64,000 nucleotides of DNA from Streptomyces fructofermentans (GTDB lineage: Bacteria > Actinomycetota > Actinomycetes > Streptomycetales > Streptomycetaceae). This document shows positions 33,737 to 41,165 of the stretch, in pieces. The stretch's first letter is position 1. Each line of letters opens with the position of its first letter. The stretch lies in the NCBI RefSeq assembly GCF_014651055.1, contig NZ_BMWD01000003.1, positions 161,553-225,552 on the forward strand, given 5' to 3'. Below the pieces are notes generated by a model. That model saw nothing but the letters and a program-made list of their open reading frames with translations, was not told the DNA's origin and searched no databases. Made by a program: the position numbers and the translations under genes.

Positions 33737-35382
33737 GCGAAGGGCCCGCGGCACCCGTCCCGATGTCGCCCCTCCCGATGTCGCCCGTCCCCTCGGCGTC
33801 GGTCACCCCCGTGTTCGTACGGCTGAAGCTGTCCCTGCTGCGCAACGGGCTGCGGCGGTCGTCCGGGCGGCGGGCCGCGTACGTGGCCTCGCTCGTCGTC
33901 GTGCTGCTGTTCGCCGCGCTCCAGCTCCTCGGGCTGATCGCGCTGCGCGGCAACGCGCACGCGGTGAACGTGACGGTCCTGCTCACCGCGGTGCTCGGGC
34001 TCGGCTGGGCCGTGATGCCGCTGTTCTTCCCCGGCGGCGACGAGACGCTCGACGCGACCCGTCTGGTGATGCTGCCGCTGCGCCCGCGCCCCCTGGTGCG
34101 CGCGCTGCTGGTGGCCTCACTGGTGGGCATAGGGCCCCTGTTCACGCTGTGCCTGCTCGTGGGTTCGGTGGTCTCGACGGCGCACGGTGCCGCCGCGTAC
34201 GCCACCGGCGTGGTCGCGGTCGCGCTCTCCCTCCTCCTGTGCGTGGCCCTCGCGCGTGCCGTAGCGACCGCCAACCTCCGGCTGCTGACCAGCCGGAAGG
34301 GACGTGACCTGGCGGTCCTGAGCGGCCTGGTGATCGCCGTGGGCGCGCAGCTCGTGAACTTCGGCGCGCAGCGCCTGGGTTCGTCCAGCCTGTCCGCGCT
34401 GGACCCGGTGGTGGACGTGCTGCGCTGGGTGCCGCCCGCGTCGGCCCTCGGCGCGGTGGACTCCGTGAGCGGGGGCGCGTACGCCACGGCCGCCGCCCAG
34501 CTCGCGCTCACCGCCGGGGCGCTGGCCGCGCTGCTGTCCTCCTGGCGGCGGAGCCTGACCCGGCTGATGACCTCGCCGGACGGTTCGACGATCCAGGCCG
34601 CCGCTTCCGGGCGCGACGCGGGCAGCCGGTCGTCGGGGCTCGGCGGACTGCTGCCGGCCGGGCGCACCGGCACGGTCATGGAACGCAGCCTGCGGTACGT
34701 GTGGCGGGACCCGAAGACGAAGGCCGCCTGGGCGACCTCGCTGGCCATCGGCCTGATCGTGCCGGTGTTCAACGCACTGCAGGGGACCGGCTCGATCTAC
34801 TTCGCCTGCTTCGCCGCGGGCATGCTCGGCATCCAGATGTACAACCAGTTCGGCCAGGACACGTCCGCGTTCTGGATGGTCGCGATGACGATCTCGTCCA
34901 CGGCCGACGCGTACGCCGAACTGCGCGCGCGGGCCCTGGCGCTGCTGGTGGTCACCCTTCCGTACGCGACGCTGGTGACCGTCCTGACGACGGCGCTGCT
35001 CGGCGACTGGGCCGCCCTGCCCGAGGCGCTGGGCCTGTCCTTCGCGCTGCTCGGCGCGATGCTGGCGACCGGCGCCTGGTCCTCGGCGCGCTTCCCGTAC
35101 TCGATCCCGCAGGAGGGCCACAAGAACGTGGCTCCCGGGCAGGCCGGCCTGGCCTGGATCTCCATCTTCGGCGGCATGGTGGCGGCGGCCCTGCTCTGCG
35201 CGCCCGTCATCGCGCTCACCGTGTGGCTGAACGTCTCGCCGGACGGCGGGAGCCGGACGTGGCTGCTGCTGCCGGTCGGGACCGCGTACGGCGCGCTGGT
35301 CACCTTCGCGGGGCTGCGGCTCGCCGCGCCGCGGACCGCGCGGCGGCTTCCCGAGATCCTCGCGGCGGTCAGCAAGGGGTGA
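33733..35382 (+). CDS. ABC transporter permease
   Basis: 549-aa integral membrane protein with at least ten hydrophobic segments (for example YVASLVVVLLFAALQLLGL, VTVLLTAVLGLGWAVMPLF, WISIFGGMVAAALLCAPV). Translationally coupled to the ATPase by a 4-bp overlap. The size and the STGMRKK-type ATPase resemble the two-gene exporters of unknown substrate common in Streptomyces. A long cytoplasmic stretch around residues 275-315 is polar. Convergent with the alpha/beta hydrolase, 12 bases apart. Confidence 0.8.
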   Translation: MSEGPAAPVPMSPLPMSPVPSASVTPVFVRLKLSLLRNGLRRSSGRRAAYVASLVVVLLFAALQLLGLIALRGNAHAVNVTVLLTAVLGLGWAVMPLFFPGGDETLDATRLVMLPLRPRPLVRALLVASLVGIGPLFTLCLLVGSVVSTAHGAAAYATGVVAVALSLLLCVALARAVATANLRLLTSRKGRDLAVLSGLVIAVGAQLVNFGAQRLGSSSLSALDPVVDVLRWVPPASALGAVDSVSGGAYATAAAQLALTAGALAALLSSWRRSLTRLMTSPDGSTIQAAASGRDAGSRSSGLGGLLPAGRTGTVMERSLRYVWRDPKTKAAWATSLAIGLIVPVFNALQGTGSIYFACFAAGMLGIQMYNQFGQDTSAFWMVAMTISSTADAYAELRARALALLVVTLPYATLVTVLTTALLGDWAALPEALGLSFALLGAMLATGAWSSARFPYSIPQEGHKNVAPGQAGLAWISIFGGMVAAALLCAPVIALTVWLNVSPDGGSRTWLLLPVGTAYGALVTFAGLRLAAPRTARRLPEILAAVSKG

Positions 35383-35394
35383 CGCCGGCGGGGC

Positions 35395-36261
35395 TCAGGA
35401 CGTGAGCACGCCGTCGAGGAACGGTTCGACGGCGGCACGCCACGCGTCGGGCCGGTCGTAGTGCACGAGATGGCCCGCGTCGGCGACCTCCGCGTACTTG
35501 CCGCGGGGCAGGACCCTGACCATCTCCTGGGACTCGGCCCTGCCCAGTTCGCCGTCGAGGCCGCGGACGACGAGTGCCGGGCAGCGGACCTGCGCCAGCT
35601 CCTCCCAGTGCGCGTCGTACACCCAGGTCTCCCGGGACTTGAGCATCTGCCCCGGGTCGAAGACGGGGCGCCAGCCGTCCTCCGACTCGGCCATCACCTC
35701 CGCGTAGAACTCGCCGCGCGCCGGATTGGGCCGCTCCACCCAGGGGTCGTCCTCGCCGAACCACTTCCGTACGTCCGCGAGCGTGGCGAACGGGACGGGC
35801 CACGCCTTGAACCAGTCCGTCCACTCGCGCTGCGAGGCCGCGCCGAGCGCGGAGGCCCGCATGTCGCAGATGATCAGGCCGTGCACGAGGTCGGGGCGCT
35901 TGGCCGCCAGCTGCCAGGCCGTCAGGGCGCCCATCGCATGGCCGATCAGGACGGCCGGTGCGAGCCCGAGCTGTTCGAGGGCGGCCTCGGCGTCCTCCAC
36001 GTACGCGCCGCGGGTGTACTCCGTCGCCGGCGGCTTGTCGCTCTGGCCGTGTCCGCGCTGGTCTAGCGCGACGGCGCGGTGCCGCTCGGAGAGCCAGCGG
36101 GCGGTGGACGCCCAGTGCGAGGCGCGTCCCATGAGTCCGTGCAGTAACAGCACTCCGGGCGCCGGCTCGCTCTCCCCGGTCCTGGGCTTGGGAGGATCGG
36201 CGAACTCCCAGGCGGCCAGGCGAACGCCACCCGCACCGGTCACGTCGATGCGCCGCACCAT
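35395..36261 (-). CDS. alpha/beta-fold hydrolase lacking the nucleophile serine
   Basis: 288 aa with the alpha/beta-hydrolase fold: oxyanion HGLMGRASHW (41-50), LDQRGHGQSD (67-76), elbow IGHAMGALTAWQ (106-117), late acid in VVRGLDGELGRAESQ and histidine in AGHLVHYDRP. In the elbow G-x-S-x-G the serine is replaced by alanine (Ala109), read from GCG. ATG 36261 has AAGGGGGG upstream; the frame extends 43 residues further in low-complexity sequence. Either a non-hydrolytic member (for example perhydrolase-like, binding or regulatory) or a lost activity. Confidence 0.8.
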   Translation of the reverse strand: MVRRIDVTGAGGVRLAAWEFADPPKPRTGESEPAPGVLLLHGLMGRASHWASTARWLSERHRAVALDQRGHGQSDKPPATEYTRGAYVEDAEAALEQLGLAPAVLIGHAMGALTAWQLAAKRPDLVHGLIICDMRASALGAASQREWTDWFKAWPVPFATLADVRKWFGEDDPWVERPNPARGEFYAEVMAESEDGWRPVFDPGQMLKSRETWVYDAHWEELAQVRCPALVVRGLDGELGRAESQEMVRVLPRGKYAEVADAGHLVHYDRPDAWRAAVEPFLDGVLTS

Positions 36262-36578
36262 ACGTTGGCACCCCCCTTGATCCGATCGGCCGGTTCGACC
36301 CGCTGAGCCGGCCGGCTCGCTCGTACCGCTCGTCGTACCGCTGCTCCTGCTGGTTGCTCCTGCGCCATCCGTAGCGCGTTCATCACCCACACGCTATCGA
36401 ATGAGCTTTCGAGAATGGGGTCTGCGGCGGCAACACCCCTCGTTCGAGTGACCTCGCTCAAGGATTGATCGCCGCCGCCGAGGGGAGATCTTCAACGGGA
36501 GGCGGGCCGCTCGGGGAAAACGGTCCGCAGGGGTCGACCCTGGGAGCTCGGGGCTCCGGGTCGGAACAGGGGAGGACA

Positions 36579-36606
36579 GGCCCCGGCGCCTCAGGGCGCC
36601 GGGGCC
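36579..36606. terminator. 12-bp perfect hairpin
   Basis: GGCCCCGGCGCC / GGCGCCGGGGCC with loop TCAG. The strongest terminator-like stem of the window; probably ends leftward transcription from dmdR1, 489 bases after its stop. Confidence 0.65.
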
Positions 36607-36900
36607 CTCCTCACGTCTGCGGCACATCCTCCCGCCCCCTCCCCGACCGCGCGCCGGCGCCGCTGCCGCCGCGGTCAAGAGCCCTCAGGTCATATGCCTC
36701 TCGCGACAGCCTTGCACGCAAACGGCTCGGCCGCTGCAATTCCGCGCACTGAATCTTCGTTTCCCGGGGAACGCGGAGGTGGGGCAACTGGGATGGATGT
36801 GACGGGAGTTGACGTCGTGAGCCGGTCGCGCGACGAGAGCGCCGGGGGCGCTCCCGAAGCGCGTGCGCCGTCCCGCACGCGCGGCGCACGACCGGTCCCG

Positions 36901-36970
36901 CTCAGGGGCACGAAAGGACCGTGCGACCGGTTCCGCTCAGAGGCACGAAAGGACCGTGCGACCGGTTCCG
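36901..36970. repeat. 35-bp direct tandem repeat
   Basis: Two 35-bp copies (36901-36935, 36936-36970) differing at one base, each with the small stem GCACG / CGTGC, and a partial third on the left. Confidence 0.85.
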
Positions 36971-37094
36971 CCGCCCCCTCCGGCGCCCTCCCGGGCGCCT
37001 TCCGGGAATCCCAGGCTCCTTCCAGGGGCTCCCCGGCACGCCGACCGCGTCCGGGTGCCGCCCTGCCGGTGCCCCGGCACCGGCAGCGTGCGTC

Positions 37095-37787
37095 CTACCT
37101 CTTGGCGACGAACACGTGGGACGCGACCTCGGACTCGAGCTCCGCCGCCTCGCCGCCGCTGCCCACCAGCACACCGCCGGGCGACTCCGTCACACTGACC
37201 ACGGAGCCGGGCTGCACGCCCGCCCGCCGCAGCGTGTACATGAGCTGCGCGTCCGTCTGGATCGGCTCGCCGATGCGGCGGACGACGACCGTCTTGCCGT
37301 CCAGCCCGGGGTCGAGGTCCGCCAGCGAGACCATGCCCTCGTCGAGGAACGGGTCCGCGCCGTCCTTCTCGCCCAGCTCCTCAAGACCCGGGATCGGGTT
37401 GCCGTACGGCGACTCCGTGGGGTGGCGCAGCAGTTCGAGCACACGCCGCTCGACCGCCTCGCTCATCACGTGCTCCCAGCGGCACGCCTCGGCGTGCACC
37501 TGCTCCCACTCCAGTCCGATCACGTCGACGAGCAGGCACTCGGCGAGGCGGTGCTTGCGCATGACGCGCGTCGCCAGCCGGCGCCCTTCCTCGGTGAGCT
37601 CCAGGTGCCGGTCGCTGGCGACCGCCACCAGGCCGTCGCGCTCCATCCGCGCCACCGTCTGGCTGACCGTCGGCCCGCTCTGGTCGAGCCGCTCGGCGAT
37701 CCGGGCGCGCATGGGGACCACACCTTCCTCCTCCAGCTCGAGGATGGTGCGGAGATACATCTCCGTGGTGTCGATCAGTCCGGACAT
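37095..37787 (-). CDS. dmdR1: DtxR/IdeR family iron-dependent regulator
   Basis: 230-aa Fe2+-activated repressor. All metal ligands of DtxR occur at the same numbers: Met10, Cys102, Glu105, His106 (regulatory site) and His79, Glu83, His98 (ancillary site). The winged helix is at 1-70 (SGPTVSQTVARMERDGL), dimerisation at 71-140, and an SH3-like C-terminus runs to 230. GAGGGG precedes ATG 37787. It represses siderophore and iron-uptake genes when iron is replete. The start, length and neighbouring SIS gene match DmdR1 of S. coelicolor. I found no clear iron box at its own promoter. An antisense ORF (adm) has been reported over dmdR1 in that species. Confidence 0.9.
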   Translation of the reverse strand: MSGLIDTTEMYLRTILELEEEGVVPMRARIAERLDQSGPTVSQTVARMERDGLVAVASDRHLELTEEGRRLATRVMRKHRLAECLLVDVIGLEWEQVHAEACRWEHVMSEAVERRVLELLRHPTESPYGNPIPGLEELGEKDGADPFLDEGMVSLADLDPGLDGKTVVVRRIGEPIQTDAQLMYTLRRAGVQPGSVVSVTESPGGVLVGSGGEAAELESEVASHVFVAKR

Positions 37788-37994
37788 ACGTGCCCCTCGA
37801 TTAGCTCTGCCGGAGGCTGAGTGGCTCACCGGCGTGTGCGCTGGCCCTGGCACCAATTCTGACGCATCCCACCGACAACCGTGCCGCGCCGGTGAAACCA
37901 CGTCATGACGACCGTCCGCACGGCCCGCGCGAACCGGCCCCGGGCTGGGCGGGCGCGGGCTCCCGCGGACCCGCCGGGCGCCCCCCGGGCCGTA

Positions 37995-38000
37995 TTGACA
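37995..38000 (+). promoter_or_regulatory. -35 element of SIS gene
   Basis: Exact TTGACA. The expected -10 region starts around 38018, directly after the DasR-like palindrome. Confidence 0.5.
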
Positions 38001-38004
38001 GGGC

Positions 38005-38020
38005 ACTGGTCCAGACCGCA
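38005..38020. promoter_or_regulatory. DasR-like operator (dre)
   Basis: ACTGGTCCAGACCGCA; the core TGGTCCAGACC differs by one base from TGGTCTAGACC, the heart of the dre consensus of the GntR regulator DasR. It fills the spacer between the -35 and -10 regions, so binding should repress the SIS gene until glucosamine-6-phosphate rises. Confidence 0.6.
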
Positions 38021-38093
38021 ACGTGATCCGCGACACAGGCCGCCGAGGGTGCCGGACCGTGGTGCGCCGCGTATACGACGAGAGGTTTCGCCG

Positions 38094-38849
38094 ATGAGCG
38101 ACAGCAAGCTGGCCGGGCAGTTCTTCGACGCCGCGATCGGCCTGCTGCAGCGGGTCCGCGACGAGGAGGCCGGGGCGATCGAGGCGGCCGGGACGATCGT
38201 CGCGGACGCCGTCGCGGGCGGCGGCCGGCTGTTCGCCTTCGGTGCCGGGCACTCCTCGCTGGCCGCGCAGGACCTGGTCTACCGGGCGGGCGGCCTCGCG
38301 CTGATGAACCTGCTCGCCGTCCCGGGAGCCGTGGGCGTGGACGTCATGCCCGCCACCCTGGGGTCGGCCCTGGAGCGGGTCGACGGCCTCGCGGGCGCCG
38401 TGCTCGACAGCGCCCCGGTCCGGGCGGGCGACGTCCTGGTGATCGTCTCCCTCTCCGGACGCAACACCCTGCCCGTCGAGATGGCGACGCACGCCCGCGC
38501 GCTGGGCCTCAAGGTCATCGGGGTCACCTCGGTCGCGTACGCCACCGGGACCACCTCGCGGAACCCGTCGGGGACGTTCCTCAAGGACCACTGCGACGTC
38601 GTCCTCGACTCGAAGATCGCGCTCGGCGACGCGGAACTCACCCTCGACAGCATCCCGGCGCCCTTCGCCCCCGCGTCCACGGTCGTCACCTCGGCGCTCC
38701 TCCAGGCCGTCATGGCCACGGCGGCGGGCACGCTGGCGGAGCGCGGGATCGAGCCGCCGATGCTGCGCTCGGGGAACGTCGACGGCGGCCTCGAATGGAA
38801 CGCGCGCGTCTTCGAGGAGTACGCGGACCGGATCTTCTACCGGCGCTGA
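38094..38849 (+). CDS. SIS domain sugar-phosphate-binding protein
   Basis: 251-aa SIS protein of the UPF0309 group, cytoplasmic. It binds a phosphosugar or amino-sugar phosphate; the motifs are FAFGAGHSSLAAQDLVYRAGG (phosphosugar loop, part shown from about 45) and VIVSLSGRNTLPVEMA. GAGAGG precedes ATG 38094. The DasR-like site in its promoter suggests a link to N-acetylglucosamine metabolism, for example isomerisation or etherase chemistry on a GlcNAc derivative. The reaction is unproven. It ends in a hairpin shared with the convergent PAS gene. Confidence 0.8.
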   Translation: MSDSKLAGQFFDAAIGLLQRVRDEEAGAIEAAGTIVADAVAGGGRLFAFGAGHSSLAAQDLVYRAGGLALMNLLAVPGAVGVDVMPATLGSALERVDGLAGAVLDSAPVRAGDVLVIVSLSGRNTLPVEMATHARALGLKVIGVTSVAYATGTTSRNPSGTFLKDHCDVVLDSKIALGDAELTLDSIPAPFAPASTVVTSALLQAVMATAAGTLAERGIEPPMLRSGNVDGGLEWNARVFEEYADRIFYRR

Positions 38850-38953
38850 GCCCGCCGCCCGGCGGCTCCGGCCGCAACCACCGCCGCCACTGCTGCGGCC
38901 GCCGTCGGCACCGGCCCCCCGTCGCCGCTGCCGCGGCCGGTCGCCGCAGTCCC

Positions 38954-38977
38954 GCCCGCCGGGGGGCGCCGGCGGGC
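38954..38977. terminator. hairpin between SIS and PAS genes
   Basis: GCCCGCCGG / CCGGCGGGC, 9-bp stem and 6-nt loop, just before the stop codon of the leftward PAS gene; may serve both convergent transcripts. Confidence 0.55.
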
Positions 38978-38979
38978 CG

Positions 38980-40365
38980 TCAGCCCGGCCGCTCCAGGGT
39001 CTCGGCCAGGTCCAGGGCCGTCGCGATCCGCACCGCGACGTCCTCCGCGTACATCGCGTCGGCCCGCTCGAACCGGGCCCGGCTCGCTCCGCGCAGGAAC
39101 GTGACGACGCCCAGGGTCCGGCCCCGGCTGCGCAGGACGGCGCACAGGGCGTGCACGGAGTCGGCCGGCCACTGGCGGGCGAGGGCCCACTCACGGGTGC
39201 GTTCGGAGTGGGCCGACCCCGCCGAGGCCCGTACGGAACCGATCCGCTCGGCGCACTGGAGCGCCGGGTGCCCCTGCGTGTACCGCACCGGCAGGCCCGC
39301 GCGGTAGCCGGGCAGGCCCGGGCCCGGCGCCCCCGACGGTGTGGCGGCGGCGCGGACGAACCGCGGGGGCCCCTCGCCGTCGGGCCGGGCCGCCCCCGCC
39401 ACCCGGTCGATCAGGGCGTGGTCGGCGAAACCGGCCAGCGCGAACTCCAGGTGGACGGAGGCCGCCTCCCCCGGGTCCTCGCACTCGGCCGCGGCGCGCG
39501 CGGCCCGGTGCAGCTGGTTGCTCCTGAACCGCAGCAGCGCCGCCTCCTGCTCGGCCTGCTTGCTCTCGGTCACATCCTGGAAGAGCCACCCCACGCCCAG
39601 CGGTACGGGCTCCTCCGTGAGGGGCGAGGCCAGCCGCAGGAAGCCGCTGCGCCAGCAGCGCCGCTGCTCGCCCTCCGCCGTGCGCACGGCCACCCACATC
39701 TCGGCGGGCGCCGGCGGCGCGCCCTCGGCGAGCACATGGGTCAGCGCGCTCTCCAGCTCCTCCACACCCTGCGCGAGCAGCTCGCCGAGCGGGCGGCCCA
39801 GGACGGCCGTGCGGCCCGTCCCGAGGGCGCGTGCCGCGTGGGCGTTGACGACGGCGGGCCGCAGGTCCGCGTCGACGAGCACGACACCCCACGAGGCGTC
39901 GTCGAAGAGCGCCTCGCTGAGCGCGATCGAACGCTCCAGGTCGATCTGCGCGTGCACCTCGCTGAAGGCGCAGTACACCCCGGCGGGCTTGCCTCCGGGT
40001 CCCGGCACGGCCGCCGACTGGGTGCGTACGAGCACCCGGCCGCCCTCCTTGGTCAGCAGCGCGAACTCGTGCACCTGCCGCCCCGGGGCCCGCATCGCGG
40101 ACAGCAGTCTGCCCTCGACCTCCCCGGCGTCCGCGCTCCGGACGGCCCAGTCGGCGAAGCCGCGCCGTCCCACCGCCTCGGCGGCGGTCCAGCCGAGGAT
40201 CCGCTCGGCCTCGCGGTTCCAGTGCGTCACCACTCCGTCGGCGTCGAACGCGCACAGCGCGGCGTCCATCCCGTCGAGCAGAGCGGCGAGCAGATCGGCC
40301 CCGTCCCGCTCGGGCTCCTGCGGCCCGAGTTCGTCCGTGGTCCCACTACGCCGGGAAGCACTCAC
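38980..40365 (-). CDS. PAS-PAS-GAF sensor protein without output domain
   Basis: 461 aa. The first PAS domain spans about 25-135 (DGMDAALCAFDADGVVTHWN, RILGWTAAEAVGR). The second spans about 145-270 (ALFDDASWGVVLVDADLRPA, GVGWLFQDVTESKQAEQEA), followed by a GAF-like domain (about 285-455; VHALCAVLRSRGRTLGVVTF). In Streptomyces such modules normally precede a PP2C phosphatase or kinase; here the protein stops after the GAF domain. GTG 40365 has AGGGGG at ideal spacing. It may act by protein contact or has lost its effector. The promoter region carries two TCACTCACT repeats 14 bp apart. Confidence 0.8.
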   Translation of the reverse strand: MSASRRSGTTDELGPQEPERDGADLLAALLDGMDAALCAFDADGVVTHWNREAERILGWTAAEAVGRRGFADWAVRSADAGEVEGRLLSAMRAPGRQVHEFALLTKEGGRVLVRTQSAAVPGPGGKPAGVYCAFSEVHAQIDLERSIALSEALFDDASWGVVLVDADLRPAVVNAHAARALGTGRTAVLGRPLGELLAQGVEELESALTHVLAEGAPPAPAEMWVAVRTAEGEQRRCWRSGFLRLASPLTEEPVPLGVGWLFQDVTESKQAEQEAALLRFRSNQLHRAARAAAECEDPGEAASVHLEFALAGFADHALIDRVAGAARPDGEGPPRFVRAAATPSGAPGPGLPGYRAGLPVRYTQGHPALQCAERIGSVRASAGSAHSERTREWALARQWPADSVHALCAVLRSRGRTLGVVTFLRGASRARFERADAMYAEDVAVRIATALDLAETLERPG

Positions 40366-40422
40366 CTGGCACCCCCTGCAGGCCGTGTCGGCGTGTCCAG
40401 CGCGGCGCGTCCGCGCGTCTCT

Positions 40423-40445
40423 TCACTCACTACGAATCACTCACT
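40423..40445. repeat. direct repeat TCACTCACT, 14-bp phased
   Basis: Exact copies at 40423-40431 and 40437-40445, about 60 bases upstream of the PAS gene start; a possible activator or repressor site. Confidence 0.5.
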
Positions 40446-40613
40446 GGGAATCATTCAACTCGAACGTGACGCAGCCCACATCGGGTTCCCGCAAGATTGG
40501 GGAAATCGTTGTGCGCGGCGCTCCGACCTCGTGCTCCGGCCTTCCGGGGAGCCTGCCCGCGGGACCCGCGGACCCACGCGCGCGCCCCGGCCGTCAAGGT
40601 CTCGGAAAATCCC

Positions 40614-40642
40614 TTGAGCGCCTCCGCCGGGTTTCCTAGGCT
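40614..40642 (+). promoter_or_regulatory. promoter of the structured leader RNA
   Basis: TTGAGC (40614-40619), exactly 17 bp, TAGGCT (40637-40642). Predicted start at about 40649. One of the best vegetative-type promoters in the window. Confidence 0.65.
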
Positions 40643-40648
40643 GTGGTG

Positions 40649-40860
40649 CACACACGAAGGGAGGTGGTTCGGCAGATGTACACATACCGGACGCGTGAGG
40701 TGACTGCGGGCTAGCGGCCCGCCACCACACCGAGTGCGGTGCCGGACCAGCGCGCGAGACCTGCGCGCAGCCGGCCCAATCCCAGCAGTCACCCGACCCG
40801 CGAGTTCGCCGGTACGTCCGGCCGGCTCCCTCCCCGGAGGGATCCCGAGCTCGCGGGTCG
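40649..40860 (+). ncRNA. structured RNA with embedded mini-ORF (new candidate)
   Basis: About 210 nt. A closing stem GTGACTGC (40700-40707) / GCAGTCAC (40785-40792) encloses three hairpins: GCGGGC-5-GCCCGC (40706-40722), CACCG-4-CGGTG (40728-40741) and GCCGG..GCGCGC-7-GCGCGC..CCGGC (40741-40775). A separate 10-bp stem, GACCCGCGAG / CTCGCGGGTC (40795-40859), holds two smaller hairpins. The 5' strand of the closing stem lies inside the 12-codon ORF at 40676, and the first hairpin contains its stop codon, so translation must open the structure. It fits a ribosome- or ligand-controlled leader, or a free sRNA ended by the last stem. I cannot match it to a known family. Confidence 0.5.
40676..40714 (+). 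CDS. 12-residue peptide ORF in the structured RNA
   Basis: MYTYRTREVTAG followed by TAG. A strong GGGAGG lies 10 bases before the ATG, and the promoter is 34 bases upstream. The last four sense codons and the stop overlap the closing stem and the first hairpin. Too short for a function of its own; probably a regulatory upstream ORF. Confidence 0.45.
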   Translation: MYTYRTREVTAG

Positions 40861-40989
40861 TCTGCGTGCGGAGGCCGGCCGTGCGCCGCCTCCCGGGCCG
40901 CCGCCTCCTCGCGCCCCGCCCCCGCCGGCCGTCCGCCGTGCTTCTCGGGTCCGGTGATCCGGGCCACAGGCAGGTGGCGCTTTCCGCAG

Positions 40990-40995
40990 TACGCT
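40990..40995 (+). promoter_or_regulatory. -10 element of leader-peptide transcript
   Basis: TACGCT ends 6 bases before the ATG at 41002 with no ribosome site, so transcription probably begins at or next to the start codon (leaderless). Confidence 0.45.
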
Positions 40996-41001
40996 GGCCG
41001 C

Positions 41002-41076
41002 ATGGTTCCCCTCGTTCGACGCCGGCACGTGGACTACGTGCGTGTCACGAGCACGGGCTGTCGGCGCTCCGCCTGA
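41002..41076 (+). CDS. putative leader peptide (RRHVD type)
   Basis: 24 residues ending in TGA, with LVRRRHVDYVRV, one cysteine and CRRSA at the end. This is the pattern (RRHVD-x2-R-x2-S ... C) of the short peptides annotated as putative leader peptides ahead of sulfur-related and transport genes in Streptomyces. It lies 89 bases upstream of the oxygenase gene on the same strand. The cysteine-adjacent end could make it sensitive to charged tRNA-Cys; this is inference from the family context. Confidence 0.55.
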   Translation: MVPLVRRRHVDYVRVTSTGCRRSA

Positions 41077-41165
41077 CCTCGGCCCCGCTCCATCCCATCC
41101 GGCACCCGCGGCCCCCGCCCCACCCCGGCGGCAGCGCGGGACCCGTACCCACGCGGACGCACACC

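Larger units (their letters stand above)
36262..37094. other. 833-bp intergenic region left of dmdR1
   Basis: Contains a 12-bp perfect hairpin (36579-36606), an island of lower GC (about 36690-36800) with a strong ribosome site ahead of an ATG at 36793, and a 35-bp direct repeat (36901-36970). The rightward frame from that ATG runs on across the antisense strand of dmdR1. I do not annotate it as a gene because its composition is that of a shadow frame. Confidence 0.55.
37788..38093. other. 306-bp divergent region dmdR1 / SIS gene
   Basis: Holds the two divergent promoters. The right half contains the TTGACA/DasR-like site described separately. In the left half I find no convincing iron box. 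Confidence 0.6.

Noticed and set aside
37788..37870. Iron box at the dmdR1 promoter
   Set aside because: TTAG-like fragments are present but no recognisable 19-bp palindrome.
40739..40957. 72-codon ORF overlapping the structured RNA
   Set aside because: Proline/arginine-rich, no ribosome site, and it crosses the predicted stems; the 12-codon ORF with a strong ribosome site is the better reading.
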